DNA of 64,000 nt from Candidatus Desulfaltia sp. (GTDB taxonomy: Bacteria; Desulfobacterota; Desulfobacteria; Desulfobacterales; ETH-SRB1): the NCBI GenBank assembly GCA_030656555.1, contig JAUSPN010000015.1, forward strand, positions 1-64,000. The letters are read 5' to 3'. The notes below the pieces were generated by a model. The model was given only the letters and a program-made list of their open reading frames with translations, had not been told where the DNA came from and made no database searches. The stretch's first letter is position 1. Every line of letters begins with the position of its first letter. A program made the translations under genes and the position numbers. Shown here one piece after another: positions 1-8,363 of this stretch.

Positions 1-87
1 GCTTTTTAAAAACGCACTTCCTGCCCCTTGTTCAAAAAAAGATATTTCCTTATATACAGAATATGCAGATACACCGGGCTTGTCCAA
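1..87 (-). other. start of a second integron cassette (partial)
   Basis: On the minus strand this stretch follows the crossover point of the attC site at 82-144, so it should be the 5' part of the next cassette, cut by the window edge. I see no convincing start codon with a ribosome binding site. This is inferred only from the attC position and the integrase orientation. Confidence 0.4.
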
Positions 88-144
88 CAACCGGATAAGA
101 TTGTGGTTCGCTGCGCTCACACAATCTATCCTTATTCGTTATGC
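82..144 (-). other. attC recombination site of integron cassette 1
   Basis: Read on the minus strand, the site opens with GCATAAC (R'' box, 144-138) and closes with GTTGGAC (R' box, GTTRRRY, 88-82). Between them lies an imperfect hairpin in which GATTGTG pairs with CACAATC and GGATA pairs with TATCC once one extra base bulges out, as in attC sites. The R'' box GCATAAC is the exact complement of GTTATGC at 681-675, the presumed 5' edge of the same cassette. This is expected, because in the circular cassette these two form one site. The stop codon of the acetyltransferase lies inside the R'' box, typical of cassette genes. Length is 63 bp. Confidence 0.72.
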
Positions 145-621
145 TTTTTGATTAATTTCATCCCGCTGGTAATGCAATACATTGTTACTATCTTCTCTGA
201 CAAATTTCATTCCAGAATACTCTGCTATTCTGGATGAAGCGTCATTCCCTTTTTTTACTTCAGCGCGTATTGGCTCGTTAATTTTGTTTGCAAGCAAGCT
301 AACCATCCTTTTTCCTATACCTTTGCCTCTAGCTTCTGGTGAGACAGTCCAAGACAATTCGTAGACGCTATCGGCATAATCAGCCCTAACCGTACCTACA
401 GCAACTCCGTTTTCTTCTGTTACAAACAACTGTCTGTTCTTGTTTTCTAAAGTGGCTTTTAGCCATCCAATATGTTTATCTAGTTTTACTTCTTCAGTAG
501 TATGACTTGCCATTCGCGTATCTATATCATTGCGCCACTTGAAAAGCATTTCTGCATCTTCTATTGTGGCAGGCCGTAATGAAAGATGTTCTGTTCTGTT
601 CTGTTCTGTTCTGTTGATCAT
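139..621 (-). CDS. GNAT family N-acetyltransferase (cassette gene)
   Basis: A 160-residue GNAT acetyltransferase, which would transfer an acetyl group from acetyl-CoA to an amine. The N-terminal part (LRPATIEDAEMLFKWRND, about residues 14-32) resembles the RimJ/PseH-like subgroup that acts on amino sugars or protein N-termini. The acetyl-CoA-binding motif is the ARGKGIG stretch near residue 97. The substrate cannot be read from the sequence. The gene is alone in an integron cassette, opposite in direction to intI, and its stop codon overlaps the attC site. Codons 3-12 consist of five AACAG pentamers, so slippage would put the start codon out of frame. A weak GGAAT lies upstream of the ATG. 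Confidence 0.82.
   Translation of the reverse strand: MINRTEQNRTEHLSLRPATIEDAEMLFKWRNDIDTRMASHTTEEVKLDKHIGWLKATLENKNRQLFVTEENGVAVGTVRADYADSVYELSWTVSPEARGKGIGKRMVSLLANKINEPIRAEVKKGNDASSRIAEYSGMKFVREDSNNVLHYQRDEINQKA
586..615 (-). repeat. pentanucleotide tandem repeat (AACAG)n at the start of the acetyltransferase
   Basis: On the plus strand five perfect CTGTT units run from 591 to 615, preceded by TGTT of a nearly complete sixth. On the coding strand this is AACAG repeated just after ATG ATC, giving the duplicated peptide NRTEQ-NRTEH. Five-base units are not a multiple of three, so gain or loss of one unit shifts the reading frame. This is the usual layout of a phase-variable gene. At the present length the gene is in frame. 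Confidence 0.85.
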
Positions 622-674
622 GATTTATTCCATTGTTCATTTGTCAAGTCTTTTTTCGATTTTCATTTTTTTGA

Positions 675-765
675 GCATAACATTATTATTATCAGGTCAA
701 TTTGCCCTGATAATATGATATTGCCCGGGTTTTCGGGCGAATTTGCCCTGTGTCAATATCAGTCT
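675..765 (-). other. attI-like region with cassette junction
   Basis: GCATAAC at 675-681 (GTTATGC on the minus strand) fits the junction between attI and cassette 1, with crossover next to position 681. Upstream of it lie features that could be integrase-binding sites: two copies of AATTTGCCCTG (699-709 and 740-750), three TTGCCC motifs (702, 721, 743), a perfect 9-bp inverted repeat ATTATCAGG/CCTGATAAT (688-696 and 706-714) and a GCCCG/CGGGC hairpin (723-738). attI sites differ between integron classes, so the assignment rests on position. Confidence 0.45.
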
Positions 766-792
766 TGATTTAAAATATAGTTGGTATATAAT
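765..792 (+). promoter_or_regulatory. candidate sigma-70-type promoter of intI
   Basis: TTGATT at 765-770 and TATAAT at 787-792 are separated by 16 bp and point toward intI, whose start codon is about 65 bp downstream. No LexA-type box (CTGT-N8-ACAG) was noticed near it. Confidence 0.45.
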
Positions 793-858
793 CACTTTAA
801 AAACGCAAAATAAGCATCAGTATTTAGAGGAATTTATTCGAAATAAAACTATTTTATC

Positions 859-1848
859 ATGAGCATGTCAACACAAAAAGAGCGCAAACTAATGGACAAG
901 GTTCAGGATGTAATGCGGCTGCATCACTACTCAATTCACACTGAAAGAACTTATTGCAACTGGATAAAACGATATGTGTTGTTTCATAAAATGAAATCCC
1001 GAGAGGATCTGACGGATGGGGAACACAAGATCGAGTTGTTTTTAACGGATCTTGCCGTAAATAAAAATGTATCTCCGGCAACGCAGAATCAGGCGCTTAA
1101 TGCCTTGGTATTTTTATATAAAAAGGTATTAAAAGATCCTTTGGAAAAGCAAATCAATTCAATCCGTGCACCCAAAAAATTAAATATTCCCGTGGTAATG
1201 ACCCGGGAAGAAACCGCTAAAGTCATATCTCTGATAGAAGGTACGTCCCAGTTGGCGGTAAAACTGATATATGGAAGCGGGCTGCGAATTTCAGAAGCCA
1301 TCCGGTTGCGTGTGCAGGACATAGATCAAAAAATGAAAATCGTTACGGTACGCTCCGGAAAAGGAAATAAAGACAGGGTAACGACATTTCCGGCATCGGT
1401 CATTCCTTTTCTGCAAAACCACCTGACTAAAGTAAAAGCGTTGCATGAAAATGATTTGTCAAAGGGATACGGTGAAGTATATTTGCCAAATGCACTTTCG
1501 CGCAAATATCGAAATGCGGTAACCGAATGGGGGTGGCAATATGTTTTTCCCGCATCCACATTGTCCACGGATCCGCGCAGCGGGATTGTGCGACGGCATC
1601 ATATCGATCCAAGTGTTATTAATAAAACCATCAAATCAGCCGTACGGAAGGCACGCCTGAACAAACGAATCAGTGCTCATACATTCCGTCACAGTTTTGC
1701 AACCCACCTGCTGCAAAAGGGCACGGACATCCGAACCATTCAGGCACTGTTGGGGCATAATGACGTTTCCACCACCATGATTTACACCCATGTCCTTCAG
1801 CAGGGTGGACAAGGCGTGATAAGCCCTCTTGATGACCTTGATATCTGA
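859..1848 (+). CDS. intI: integron integrase (tyrosine recombinase)
   Basis: A 329-residue site-specific tyrosine recombinase that inserts and excises gene cassettes at attI and attC. Catalytic residues are visible: R143 in GLRISE, H274 and R277 in HTFRHSF, H300 in LLGH, and the nucleophile Y309 in TMIYTHV; K171 lies in the GKGNKDR hairpin. The extra segment at about 212-250 ([26 protein letters not shown]) is the domain that separates integron integrases from XerC/XerD. The start at 859 gives the usual length, but the nearest Shine-Dalgarno-like AGAGGAA lies about 28 bp upstream. The gene diverges from the cassette at 88-680, the canonical integron layout. No frameshift is seen, so it may be active. 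Confidence 0.93.
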   Translation: MSMSTQKERKLMDKVQDVMRLHHYSIHTERTYCNWIKRYVLFHKMKSREDLTDGEHKIELFLTDLAVNKNVSPATQNQALNALVFLYKKVLKDPLEKQINSIRAPKKLNIPVVMTREETAKVISLIEGTSQLAVKLIYGSGLRISEAIRLRVQDIDQKMKIVTVRSGKGNKDRVTTFPASVIPFLQNHLTKVKALHENDLSKGYGEVYLPNALSRKYRNAVTEWGWQYVFPASTLSTDPRSGIVRRHHIDPSVINKTIKSAVRKARLNKRISAHTFRHSFATHLLQKGTDIRTIQALLGHNDVSTTMIYTHVLQQGGQGVISPLDDLDI

Positions 1849-2040
1849 AAGTTGCTCAAGGTTTCTTAAATGGTTGTAAAAAAAACAGGGCAGGGGGCTT
1901 TAGGGGTGCGTTGTTGACTATGTTGATCTGCTATTTCCGGTTTTACTGATAATTTCTTAATCAGGTCCTTATTATAATTATAAAAAAACTGATTCGTATA
2001 AGTGTTTATTTGACAGAAAAAATCTTGTTAAGACAATTTC

Positions 2041-2613
2041 TTATTCATTAAACAGGGTTTTTTGTTCAGGCGATAGTTGTGTGTCTGCTGTATTTCCCAG
2101 CTTTTCTATTTCTTCCGGGGTGGGAAGCTCTTTAAGATCCTTTAAATCAAACATTTCCAGAAACTGCCTGGTGGTTGCATAAATCAAAGGGCGGCCTGGC
2201 ATTTCCTTGCGTCCCAGAATCCTTATGAGCTTTCGTTCAAGCAGGGTGCGAAGAATTCCCCCGCAATCAACTCCTCTTATATTTTCAACATCACTTCTTA
2301 TAACCGGCTGTTTATAGGCAACGATTGCAAGCGTTTCCAGGGCGGGCCTGCTTATGCGGACCGATTTTGTCCTGATTAAGAGTTTGATCCATTTTGTATA
2401 TTCAGGTCTTGTGCGAATTTGATAACCACCCGCGACTTCGTGCAGATAAAATCCGCCTTTACGGGCTTCATATTCATCTGAAAGAGCCGAAAGAGCATCC
2501 TTTATTTCTTTTGTATCATTTAAGGCAAGCACACTCTTAATCCGGTCTATTGTAAGCGAAGAACCGGAAACAAAAAGCAGGGCCTCGATAATGTTTTTAA
2601 TATTTTCCATCAT
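2041..2613 (-). CDS. scpB: segregation and condensation protein B
   Basis: A 190-residue ScpB, the winged-helix partner of the Smc-ScpA complex that condenses and segregates the chromosome. It has the N-terminal IIEALLFVSG stretch and the central motif ETLAIVAYKQPV followed by RSDVENIRGVD, both typical of the family. The start codon overlaps the scpA stop by 4 bp (ATGA), so the two are translationally coupled. It is the last gene of the operon that begins at 7707. Confidence 0.95.
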   Translation of the reverse strand: MMENIKNIIEALLFVSGSSLTIDRIKSVLALNDTKEIKDALSALSDEYEARKGGFYLHEVAGGYQIRTRPEYTKWIKLLIRTKSVRISRPALETLAIVAYKQPVIRSDVENIRGVDCGGILRTLLERKLIRILGRKEMPGRPLIYATTRQFLEMFDLKDLKELPTPEEIEKLGNTADTQLSPEQKTLFNE

Positions 2614-3323
2614 AAATAAAAAAGCCTGATAATGCCTGTATGAACATGCTGAACAATACGAATAAGGCTGAGCTTAACCATTTCAAGGATTGCAAGAAAG
2701 GTCAATATAATCTCACTTTTGTTGGCATCTGAAGAAAACAGCTCGCCAAAGGTCATTGATTTTTGCTTTTCAAGTAAATCCACTATATGAGTGATTTTGT
2801 CTTTTATAGAGATTTTGTCTGCGGTCAGATCCAATATTTGATCATCGGAAGTATTTTCAAGTATTTTTTTAAATGCATCGATAAGTTCAAACAGGCCGAC
2901 ATTAATGATTTCATCTTCACCGTCTTTTGAATAATCTTCTTTATCAATAGTTCTGGCAAAAGTATCTTCACCTAAAATGCTTCTTTTGCTTAAATGTTCG
3001 GCAGCCGATTTTGCCTGCAGGTATTCAAGCAGGGGTCTTGCGATCTCCATGCGGGGATCATCCTCGGGGTCTTCATTTTCATGAACAGGCAAAAGCATCT
3101 TCGACTTTATATTGGTCAAAGTGGCTGCCATGACAAGAAAGTCTCCGGCAAAGTCTATGTCCATCGACTTCATCCATTCCAGGTATTTCAGGTACTGGTC
3201 GGTTATTAAGGCTATTGGAATATCATAAATATCCACCTCGTTTTTTTTTATAAGGTAAATTAAAAGGTCCATCGGACCTTCAAAAACACCATCAAGTTGT
3301 ACCTTATAGATTTCGTCTAACAT
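2610..3323 (-). CDS. scpA: segregation and condensation protein A
   Basis: A 237-residue ScpA, the kleisin that bridges Smc heads and binds ScpB. The N-terminal motif FEGPMDLLIYLIKKNEVDIYD is diagnostic, and the acidic middle and C-terminal winged helix are present. It follows trpS with a gap of about 30 bp and overlaps scpB. The site-2 protease, trpS, scpA, scpB order is familiar from Desulfobacterota. Confidence 0.95.
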   Translation of the reverse strand: MLDEIYKVQLDGVFEGPMDLLIYLIKKNEVDIYDIPIALITDQYLKYLEWMKSMDIDFAGDFLVMAATLTNIKSKMLLPVHENEDPEDDPRMEIARPLLEYLQAKSAAEHLSKRSILGEDTFARTIDKEDYSKDGEDEIINVGLFELIDAFKKILENTSDDQILDLTADKISIKDKITHIVDLLEKQKSMTFGELFSSDANKSEIILTFLAILEMVKLSLIRIVQHVHTGIIRLFYL

Positions 3324-3354
3324 AATAATTAGTCCGTAAATATTGATGAATTAT

Positions 3355-4347
3355 TTAATCAGATATTTTCATTGCAGACCTGACTTCTTTCATGGTCTGC
3401 CGCGCTATATTTCTTGCCTTGTCGCATCCGTTTACTATAATCTCGTCAACGAGTTCAGGCCGGGACTCATAATGTTCTCTTTTATCTCTAATAGGTTCAA
3501 GAGCTTTTATGAGATTTTGAGCCATTATCTTTTTGCATTCAACACATCCTATTTGCGCCAAGAGGCATTCGTTGTTTATTTTTTTTACAGTTTCGCTGTC
3601 GCTATATTGTTTGTGAAAGTCAAAAACATTGCATATATCGGGATTGCCGGCGTCGGTTTTTCTGGCCCGTTGAGGATCGGTAATCATGCCTGCGACCTTG
3701 GAAGCTATAATATCCGGCTTGTCTGATAAGTATATGGCATTATTGTAACTTTTGCTCATTTTGCGGCGATCTGCTCCAAGTATTTTAGGTGTTTTGGTTA
3801 AGATTGCCTGGGGCTCTGGAAATACTTTTTCATAGAAGCTGTTAAATCGCCGGGCAATCTCACGTGTAATTTCTACATGCGGAACCTGGTCAATCCCCAC
3901 AGGCACACCGTCAGCTTTGTACATAATTATATCCGCAGCCTGAAGAACAGGGTAGGCTAAAAACCCGAGCGTGGAAAGATCCTTATCGCTAATCTGGGCA
4001 ATCTGTTCCTTATAGGTTGGATTCCGCTCAAGCCAGGGAACAGGAGTTATCATTGAAAGGATAAGAAACAGTTCCGCATGTTCCTTAATATGCGATTGAA
4101 CAAAGAATGTGCTTTTTTCAGGTGAAAGGCCGACGCTAAGCCAGTCTATCATCATATTGTGGACATATTCTGAAATTGAACTTGTATCTTCATAATTGCT
4201 GGTTAAGGCATGCCAGTCCGCGATGAAGAAAAAGCAGTCATACTGGTTTTGCATTTCTACCCAGTTTGCAAGAGCGCCGTGCAGATTGCCGAGATGAAGC
4301 GGACCTGTAGGGCGCATTCCGCTTAAAATCCGTTTTTTTCTATTCAT
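3355..4347 (-). CDS. trpS: tryptophan--tRNA ligase
   Basis: A 330-residue class I aminoacyl-tRNA synthetase that charges tRNA-Trp. The HIGH-type motif appears as HLGN in GMRPTGPLHLGNLHGA near the N-terminus, and the KMSKS motif in RRKMSKSYNNAI in the middle. The GIDQVPH stretch is characteristic of TrpS. The start codon overlaps the stop of the upstream protease gene by 4 bp. Confidence 0.97.
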   Translation of the reverse strand: MNRKKRILSGMRPTGPLHLGNLHGALANWVEMQNQYDCFFFIADWHALTSNYEDTSSISEYVHNMMIDWLSVGLSPEKSTFFVQSHIKEHAELFLILSMITPVPWLERNPTYKEQIAQISDKDLSTLGFLAYPVLQAADIIMYKADGVPVGIDQVPHVEITREIARRFNSFYEKVFPEPQAILTKTPKILGADRRKMSKSYNNAIYLSDKPDIIASKVAGMITDPQRARKTDAGNPDICNVFDFHKQYSDSETVKKINNECLLAQIGCVECKKIMAQNLIKALEPIRDKREHYESRPELVDEIIVNGCDKARNIARQTMKEVRSAMKISD

Positions 4348-5045
4348 TGAAAAGCTCCTATTAGTACCAGAAACAGACGCAACCCATCGTTTCCAAGCAA
4401 TAACTTCATTAATTGGGGGATAAAGGCAAATAAGCTGCTTAGTGAATTTGAAACAAGCAAGAACATTATTATTATAATGCCGAAACGTTCAAGACGCGCA
4501 AACTGCTGTCTTAAATGAATCGGCAGAAACATGGCAAGCACCCGACTTCCGTCTAAAGGTGGAACCGGCAGCATGTTGAAGACCGCCAGAACAATATTTA
4601 TCATCACGCTGTAGCCGAGCAGAAGAAAGACTTCCATTATGAAAGGCCTGAAAAGATCATTATATTGAAACAGATCAAGACTGAGCAGGATTCGAAACAA
4701 TATCCCGCAAATAATCGCGAAACCTAAATTTGCCAAGACTCCGGCAGATGAGACATAAATTGTTCCTTTGCGATAATCACGAAGCCTTCCAAAATTAACC
4801 GGAACCGGCTTTGCATAACCGAATATGAATGGTGAAGAAAACAGCAACAGCATAGCCGGCATGAGAAAGGAACCGACAAAGTCAAGATGTTTTATCGGGT
4901 TTAAAGTCAGCCTTCCAGCTAACAAGGCTGTATTGTCTCCCATCCTGTATGCTACATATCCGTGCGCAACTTCATGGATGGTTACCGCGAAAAGCAGTGT
5001 CGCTATCTTAATAATCAGTTGGTTTAAATCAAAATTTTGAAACAT
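4344..5045 (-). CDS. site-2 protease family protein (peptidase M50)
   Basis: A 233-residue membrane metalloprotease of the short M50 (YwhC-like) group. The zinc-binding HEVAHG motif lies in the first membrane helix near residue 24, and the second metal-binding motif NMLPVPPLDGSR lies near residue 160. Several hydrophobic segments surround them. Such proteins cleave within the membrane; the substrate here is unknown. It starts 17 bp inside the end of the upstream fused tRNA nucleotidyltransferase gene and overlaps trpS by 4 bp. Confidence 0.9.
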   Translation of the reverse strand: MFQNFDLNQLIIKIATLLFAVTIHEVAHGYVAYRMGDNTALLAGRLTLNPIKHLDFVGSFLMPAMLLLFSSPFIFGYAKPVPVNFGRLRDYRKGTIYVSSAGVLANLGFAIICGILFRILLSLDLFQYNDLFRPFIMEVFLLLGYSVMINIVLAVFNMLPVPPLDGSRVLAMFLPIHLRQQFARLERFGIIIIMFLLVSNSLSSLFAFIPQLMKLLLGNDGLRLFLVLIGAFQ

Positions 5046-7707
5046 AATTGCGCGCGAATATAAGTTCGTCGTTTGCTGTTTTGAAGTCGCCGTCTAATTT
5101 TGCATATAAAGCAGCCTCAAGGATTTCCCCGAATATAGGTCCCGGCTTAAAACCCATCTTTATTAACTGCTTGCCTGTGATAGAAGTAGTAACATATCTT
5201 AACCTTGTAAAGTATCGAGATATGGATTTTTTTATCCTTTTTTGCTTTGTTACAGCCATCATATATAAGATCAGCTCTGTCTTAAAACCATAAATTTGCT
5301 TGTAAAGAAAACTGTCTTTAACTGATACGGTTCGTTCCAGCGCAAGAAGACATTTTTCGGCCTGAAAACGTTCTTTGCAAATAATGGTTTTGTGTTGTGG
5401 CGAAAGTTCAAACCGCGCGCAGATTTCATCTGATGTTTTATCGTCACAATGCCTGACAAGCGCCAGAAAATAAACGATCCACTTCATATATAAATCTTCC
5501 AGAAAAAGCAAGTCATGCCATGACAATACTTTTTTAACGGAATTTAATAATGAAACAAGGTCTTCATTAATCTTTATTGAAGGATGAATTGCCTTAAGTA
5601 AATTATAATCATAAAGCCCCTTAACTGCAGGCACTGGATTTTCTTCTTCAAGAATCTGACGCAGTTCATTAAATACCCTCAGTCCGCTGAGCCGCTTGAA
5701 AAAACCCATTTTTATTGCATTGTTAATAAGCCCTGAAGTTAGTTTCCCTATTGTGAAACCAAAACGCTGCTCAAATCTTATTGCGCGGAATGCCCGGGTC
5801 GGGTCCTCAACAAAACTCAAATTATGAAGCGCCCTGATACTTTTCCGTTTTATATCCCTTTGCGCTCCGAAAAAATCTATCAACACGCCGAATCTATTGT
5901 GATTAATATGAATTGCCAGAGTATTGACAGTAAAGTCTCTTCGAAATAAATCTAACTTTATTGAGCTCATTTCAACTGTAGGAAGCGCGGCAGGAAACTT
6001 GTAATATTCGATTCTGGCGGAAGCCACATCAATTTTAAAACCGTCAGGAAAGATTATAACCGCTGTGCCGAATTTTTCATGCTCATGAATACGCGCATTG
6101 AATTTTTCAGCATATTTTTTAGCAAAGGCTATGCCGTCACCCTCTATGACGATATCTATGTCCTCGTTTGGTCTATACAAAAACAGATCGCGAACAAATC
6201 CGCCTACAACGTAAGCTCTATAACCGAGTTCACTCGCTGTTTCACCCGATGTTTTCAATATGTTCATCAAACGCTCAGAAAGACGTTCATTCATAAATTT
6301 TACAACATTTCTTGTCCTGGCGTGAACCTTCTCGGTTTGCCGGTCTAATGAGTCTGCAGCTGAGTCTTGTGCCTGCCGAACAAGGGCGTTTAATAAATCA
6401 GTGCGTGTAATAACACCTTTGATAACATCATCATCCACAACAGGTAGAAGGCGTTGCTTGTTTTCGATTATTTTTTTCTGAATTTCAGAAAGATCAGCAT
6501 CAGATCCGACAACCGACATCTCTGTTGTCATATATTCCTTTACCTCAACATAATCCAGTTTATGATAAAGGGCTTTCTCAATTATCTGGCGTGATATAAA
6601 ACCGACAAGCCCGCTCTTACCATCTTTATCTCCGGATTTATTGGTAACTAAAAGCGCATTTACGTTATAACGCGTCAGAAAATCGTTGGCATCCTTACAG
6701 GAAATATCAGATCCTATCATAATCGGAGGAGAAGACATAAGATCCTTTGCCCATTTCTTAGGCTTAATGTTTTTATAAAGCTCCTCAATTAATTCATGTT
6801 CGGTCTGTGCCAGGGTTTTATCCTTGATTGTAGCGGAAGCCGCAAAAGGATGCCCTCCTCCTCCAAAAGGTGTAAGTATGGTGCCAACATCAACCTCCGG
6901 CATTCTGCTTCGCGCAACAATGTAAACCTTCTTTCCCATGAGTGCCAAGGCAAACATTACGCTGATGTTTTCCATCTTAACCATTTTATGTACAACAAAG
7001 GAAAAATCGGGCCAATAATCGTCGGTAGTTACACATGTCGTTACAACGTCGATGCCGTTGATATCGTGATGCATTGCCGCCTGAATCATATCGTTTAAAA
7101 GACCGACCTGTTCGGCGCTTATCTCTCTATCAATCATATTTGATATAACATCCAGATTTGCTCCCTTTGAAACCAGAAATGCGGCAGCAACAAAATCGGT
7201 TTCAGTGGTGGAAGAAAAAGTAAAAGAACCTGTATCTTCATATATTCCGAGGCACAATATGGTTGCTTCATCAGGAGATAAGCGGATCCTTTTTTTCTTG
7301 ATAATTTCGGTGAGGATGGACACAGTTGCCCCTGTTAAGCGATTAACCTCGTAATTTCCTTTAATATCATTTGCCATGGCTGGATGATGATCATAGATAT
7401 GTACTTCTAAATCAGATTGTTTCAAAATAGATGCAAATTTTCCGATTCTGCTTGTCTGTTTTGTGTCGACAAGAACGAGCTTTTTGATGTTTGAAAAGTC
7501 GATATCCTTTATATCCGCCATATTAAAGAGATATGCCATCGACTTTATGAAAAAATTTCTTAGATTTTTCTCGGATGAGCCCGGGAAAACAACAACAGAA
7601 CCCCGGTATAGCTTCTGAGCGGCAAGCATGGATGCCAATGCATCAAAATCAGCATTAATATGAGTGGTTATTACGGTAAGCTTTTTATCGTCTGTTTTTG
7701 CTACCAT
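5029..7707 (-). CDS. DHH / CBS / tRNA nucleotidyltransferase fusion (A-adding type)
   Basis: An 892-residue multidomain protein. An N-terminal DHH phosphoesterase domain (DFDALAS near residue 20, DHHPA near 106) is followed by a DHHA1 region with the glycine-rich GGGGHPFAASA, two CBS domains (about 325-445), and a class II poly(A) polymerase/CCA-adding domain starting at VVGGFVRDLF with the DIDIVIEGDG catalytic pair. In bacteria that split CCA addition, this type adds the terminal A to tRNA. I chose the ATG at 7707, which has AGGA 4 bp upstream and precedes MVAKTDD, over an ATG at 7752 with a poorer context. First gene of the operon ending with scpB. Confidence 0.9.
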   Translation of the reverse strand: MVAKTDDKKLTVITTHINADFDALASMLAAQKLYRGSVVVFPGSSEKNLRNFFIKSMAYLFNMADIKDIDFSNIKKLVLVDTKQTSRIGKFASILKQSDLEVHIYDHHPAMANDIKGNYEVNRLTGATVSILTEIIKKKRIRLSPDEATILCLGIYEDTGSFTFSSTTETDFVAAAFLVSKGANLDVISNMIDREISAEQVGLLNDMIQAAMHHDINGIDVVTTCVTTDDYWPDFSFVVHKMVKMENISVMFALALMGKKVYIVARSRMPEVDVGTILTPFGGGGHPFAASATIKDKTLAQTEHELIEELYKNIKPKKWAKDLMSSPPIMIGSDISCKDANDFLTRYNVNALLVTNKSGDKDGKSGLVGFISRQIIEKALYHKLDYVEVKEYMTTEMSVVGSDADLSEIQKKIIENKQRLLPVVDDDVIKGVITRTDLLNALVRQAQDSAADSLDRQTEKVHARTRNVVKFMNERLSERLMNILKTSGETASELGYRAYVVGGFVRDLFLYRPNEDIDIVIEGDGIAFAKKYAEKFNARIHEHEKFGTAVIIFPDGFKIDVASARIEYYKFPAALPTVEMSSIKLDLFRRDFTVNTLAIHINHNRFGVLIDFFGAQRDIKRKSIRALHNLSFVEDPTRAFRAIRFEQRFGFTIGKLTSGLINNAIKMGFFKRLSGLRVFNELRQILEEENPVPAVKGLYDYNLLKAIHPSIKINEDLVSLLNSVKKVLSWHDLLFLEDLYMKWIVYFLALVRHCDDKTSDEICARFELSPQHKTIICKERFQAEKCLLALERTVSVKDSFLYKQIYGFKTELILYMMAVTKQKRIKKSISRYFTRLRYVTTSITGKQLIKMGFKPGPIFGEILEAALYAKLDGDFKTANDELIFARNYVSKF

Positions 7708-7798
7708 CAAGTCCTGTCTTGGATAAGTGTTGTCAAATATTGCGCATATCATTTTTAAAAAAAATAATTGTAACCGTTCACGGTTGTCGGTTCACAGT

Positions 7799-8008
7799 TC
7801 ACAGTTTATTCAATGAACCATGTAACGATTGAAGTATTTTGGATATTGATTTCAACTCTTGAATCGCAAAAGTGAGCGCATTCCCAGCTGCTTGCGGCGG
7901 GGTTAGCGAGCGAATCCAAAAATGGCAAACTTCCTTACGGTCGAAGATTCCCCGCTGCTTGCGGCGGGGAGCTTCAATTAATTCTTTCGCATCTAAATCA
8001 GAAAACAT
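7799..8008 (-). CDS. small ORF built largely from the 121-bp palindromic element
   Basis: A 69-codon reading frame with a good Shine-Dalgarno (GAGAGG, 5 bp before the ATG). The first 11 and last about 18 codons are unique sequence, while the middle (from about EAPRRKQRGIF to TFAIQEL) is the antisense translation of the repeat at 7859-7979. Either a small gene took up the repeat in frame or the frame is accidental. No function can be assigned. Confidence 0.3.
   Translation of the reverse strand: MFSDLDAKELIEAPRRKQRGIFDRKEVCHFWIRSLTPPQAAGNALTFAIQELKSISKILQSLHGSLNKL
7859..7979 (+). repeat. 121-bp palindromic element, copy A
   Basis: It begins TTGAA and ends TTCAATT. It contains two GC-rich hairpins (around 7885-7902 and 7948-7969) separated by the conserved blocks GGGTTAGCGAGCGAATC and CTTCCTTACGGTCGAAGAT. 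Copies B (52792-52913) and C (59962-60082) align along the whole length. Flanking arms at 7769-7806 and 8078-8115 are inverted copies of CCGTTCACGG-type sequence. Confidence 0.85.
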
Positions 8009-8363
8009 ATTAACCTCTCGTGAAATATAAATCTGTGTTTTCAGCTCCAAAGCCGATCCTTGTGCAATCTGTCTTTTTCAACCGTGAACCGATAACTGTA
8101 AACCGTAAACGCTTACAAGTAATTATAACATATAGACCGGTTTATCAAGATTAAGTTAATTTATAAAATTATATAAAGCCGTTGTTGTTTGGCACGGCTT
8201 ATGATAAAGAATTTATCATAATTATAGAAAACACAATCTGTTAAGATTAGGTTTTAGATCATCGGCTTTGCCTGTAAATTTTTATCGTTGTGTGTTTAAG
8301 TCTGTTTTGCAAATGATTAATATGAAAGACTTGAACAAAATTTAACATTTTTCAAACGCCTCT
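8009..8363. other. intergenic region with inverted repeats
   Basis: No gene seen. Two adjacent hairpins lie upstream of the radical SAM gene: AAGCCGT/ACGGCTT (8176-8182 and 8194-8200) and the perfect ATGATAAA-GAA-TTTATCAT (8201-8219). They may be operators or a transcript end; the sequence does not decide. The stretch at 8078-8115 (CCGTGAACCG type) is the inverted partner of 7769-7806. Confidence 0.5.

Noticed and set aside
28..237. 69-codon plus-strand frame at the left edge
   Set aside because: It runs through the attC site and antisense to the acetyltransferase, with no ribosome binding site or recognisable protein.
1849..2040. Possible terminator between the convergent intI and scpB
   Set aside because: Only short runs of A and T and no stable GC-containing stem were found.
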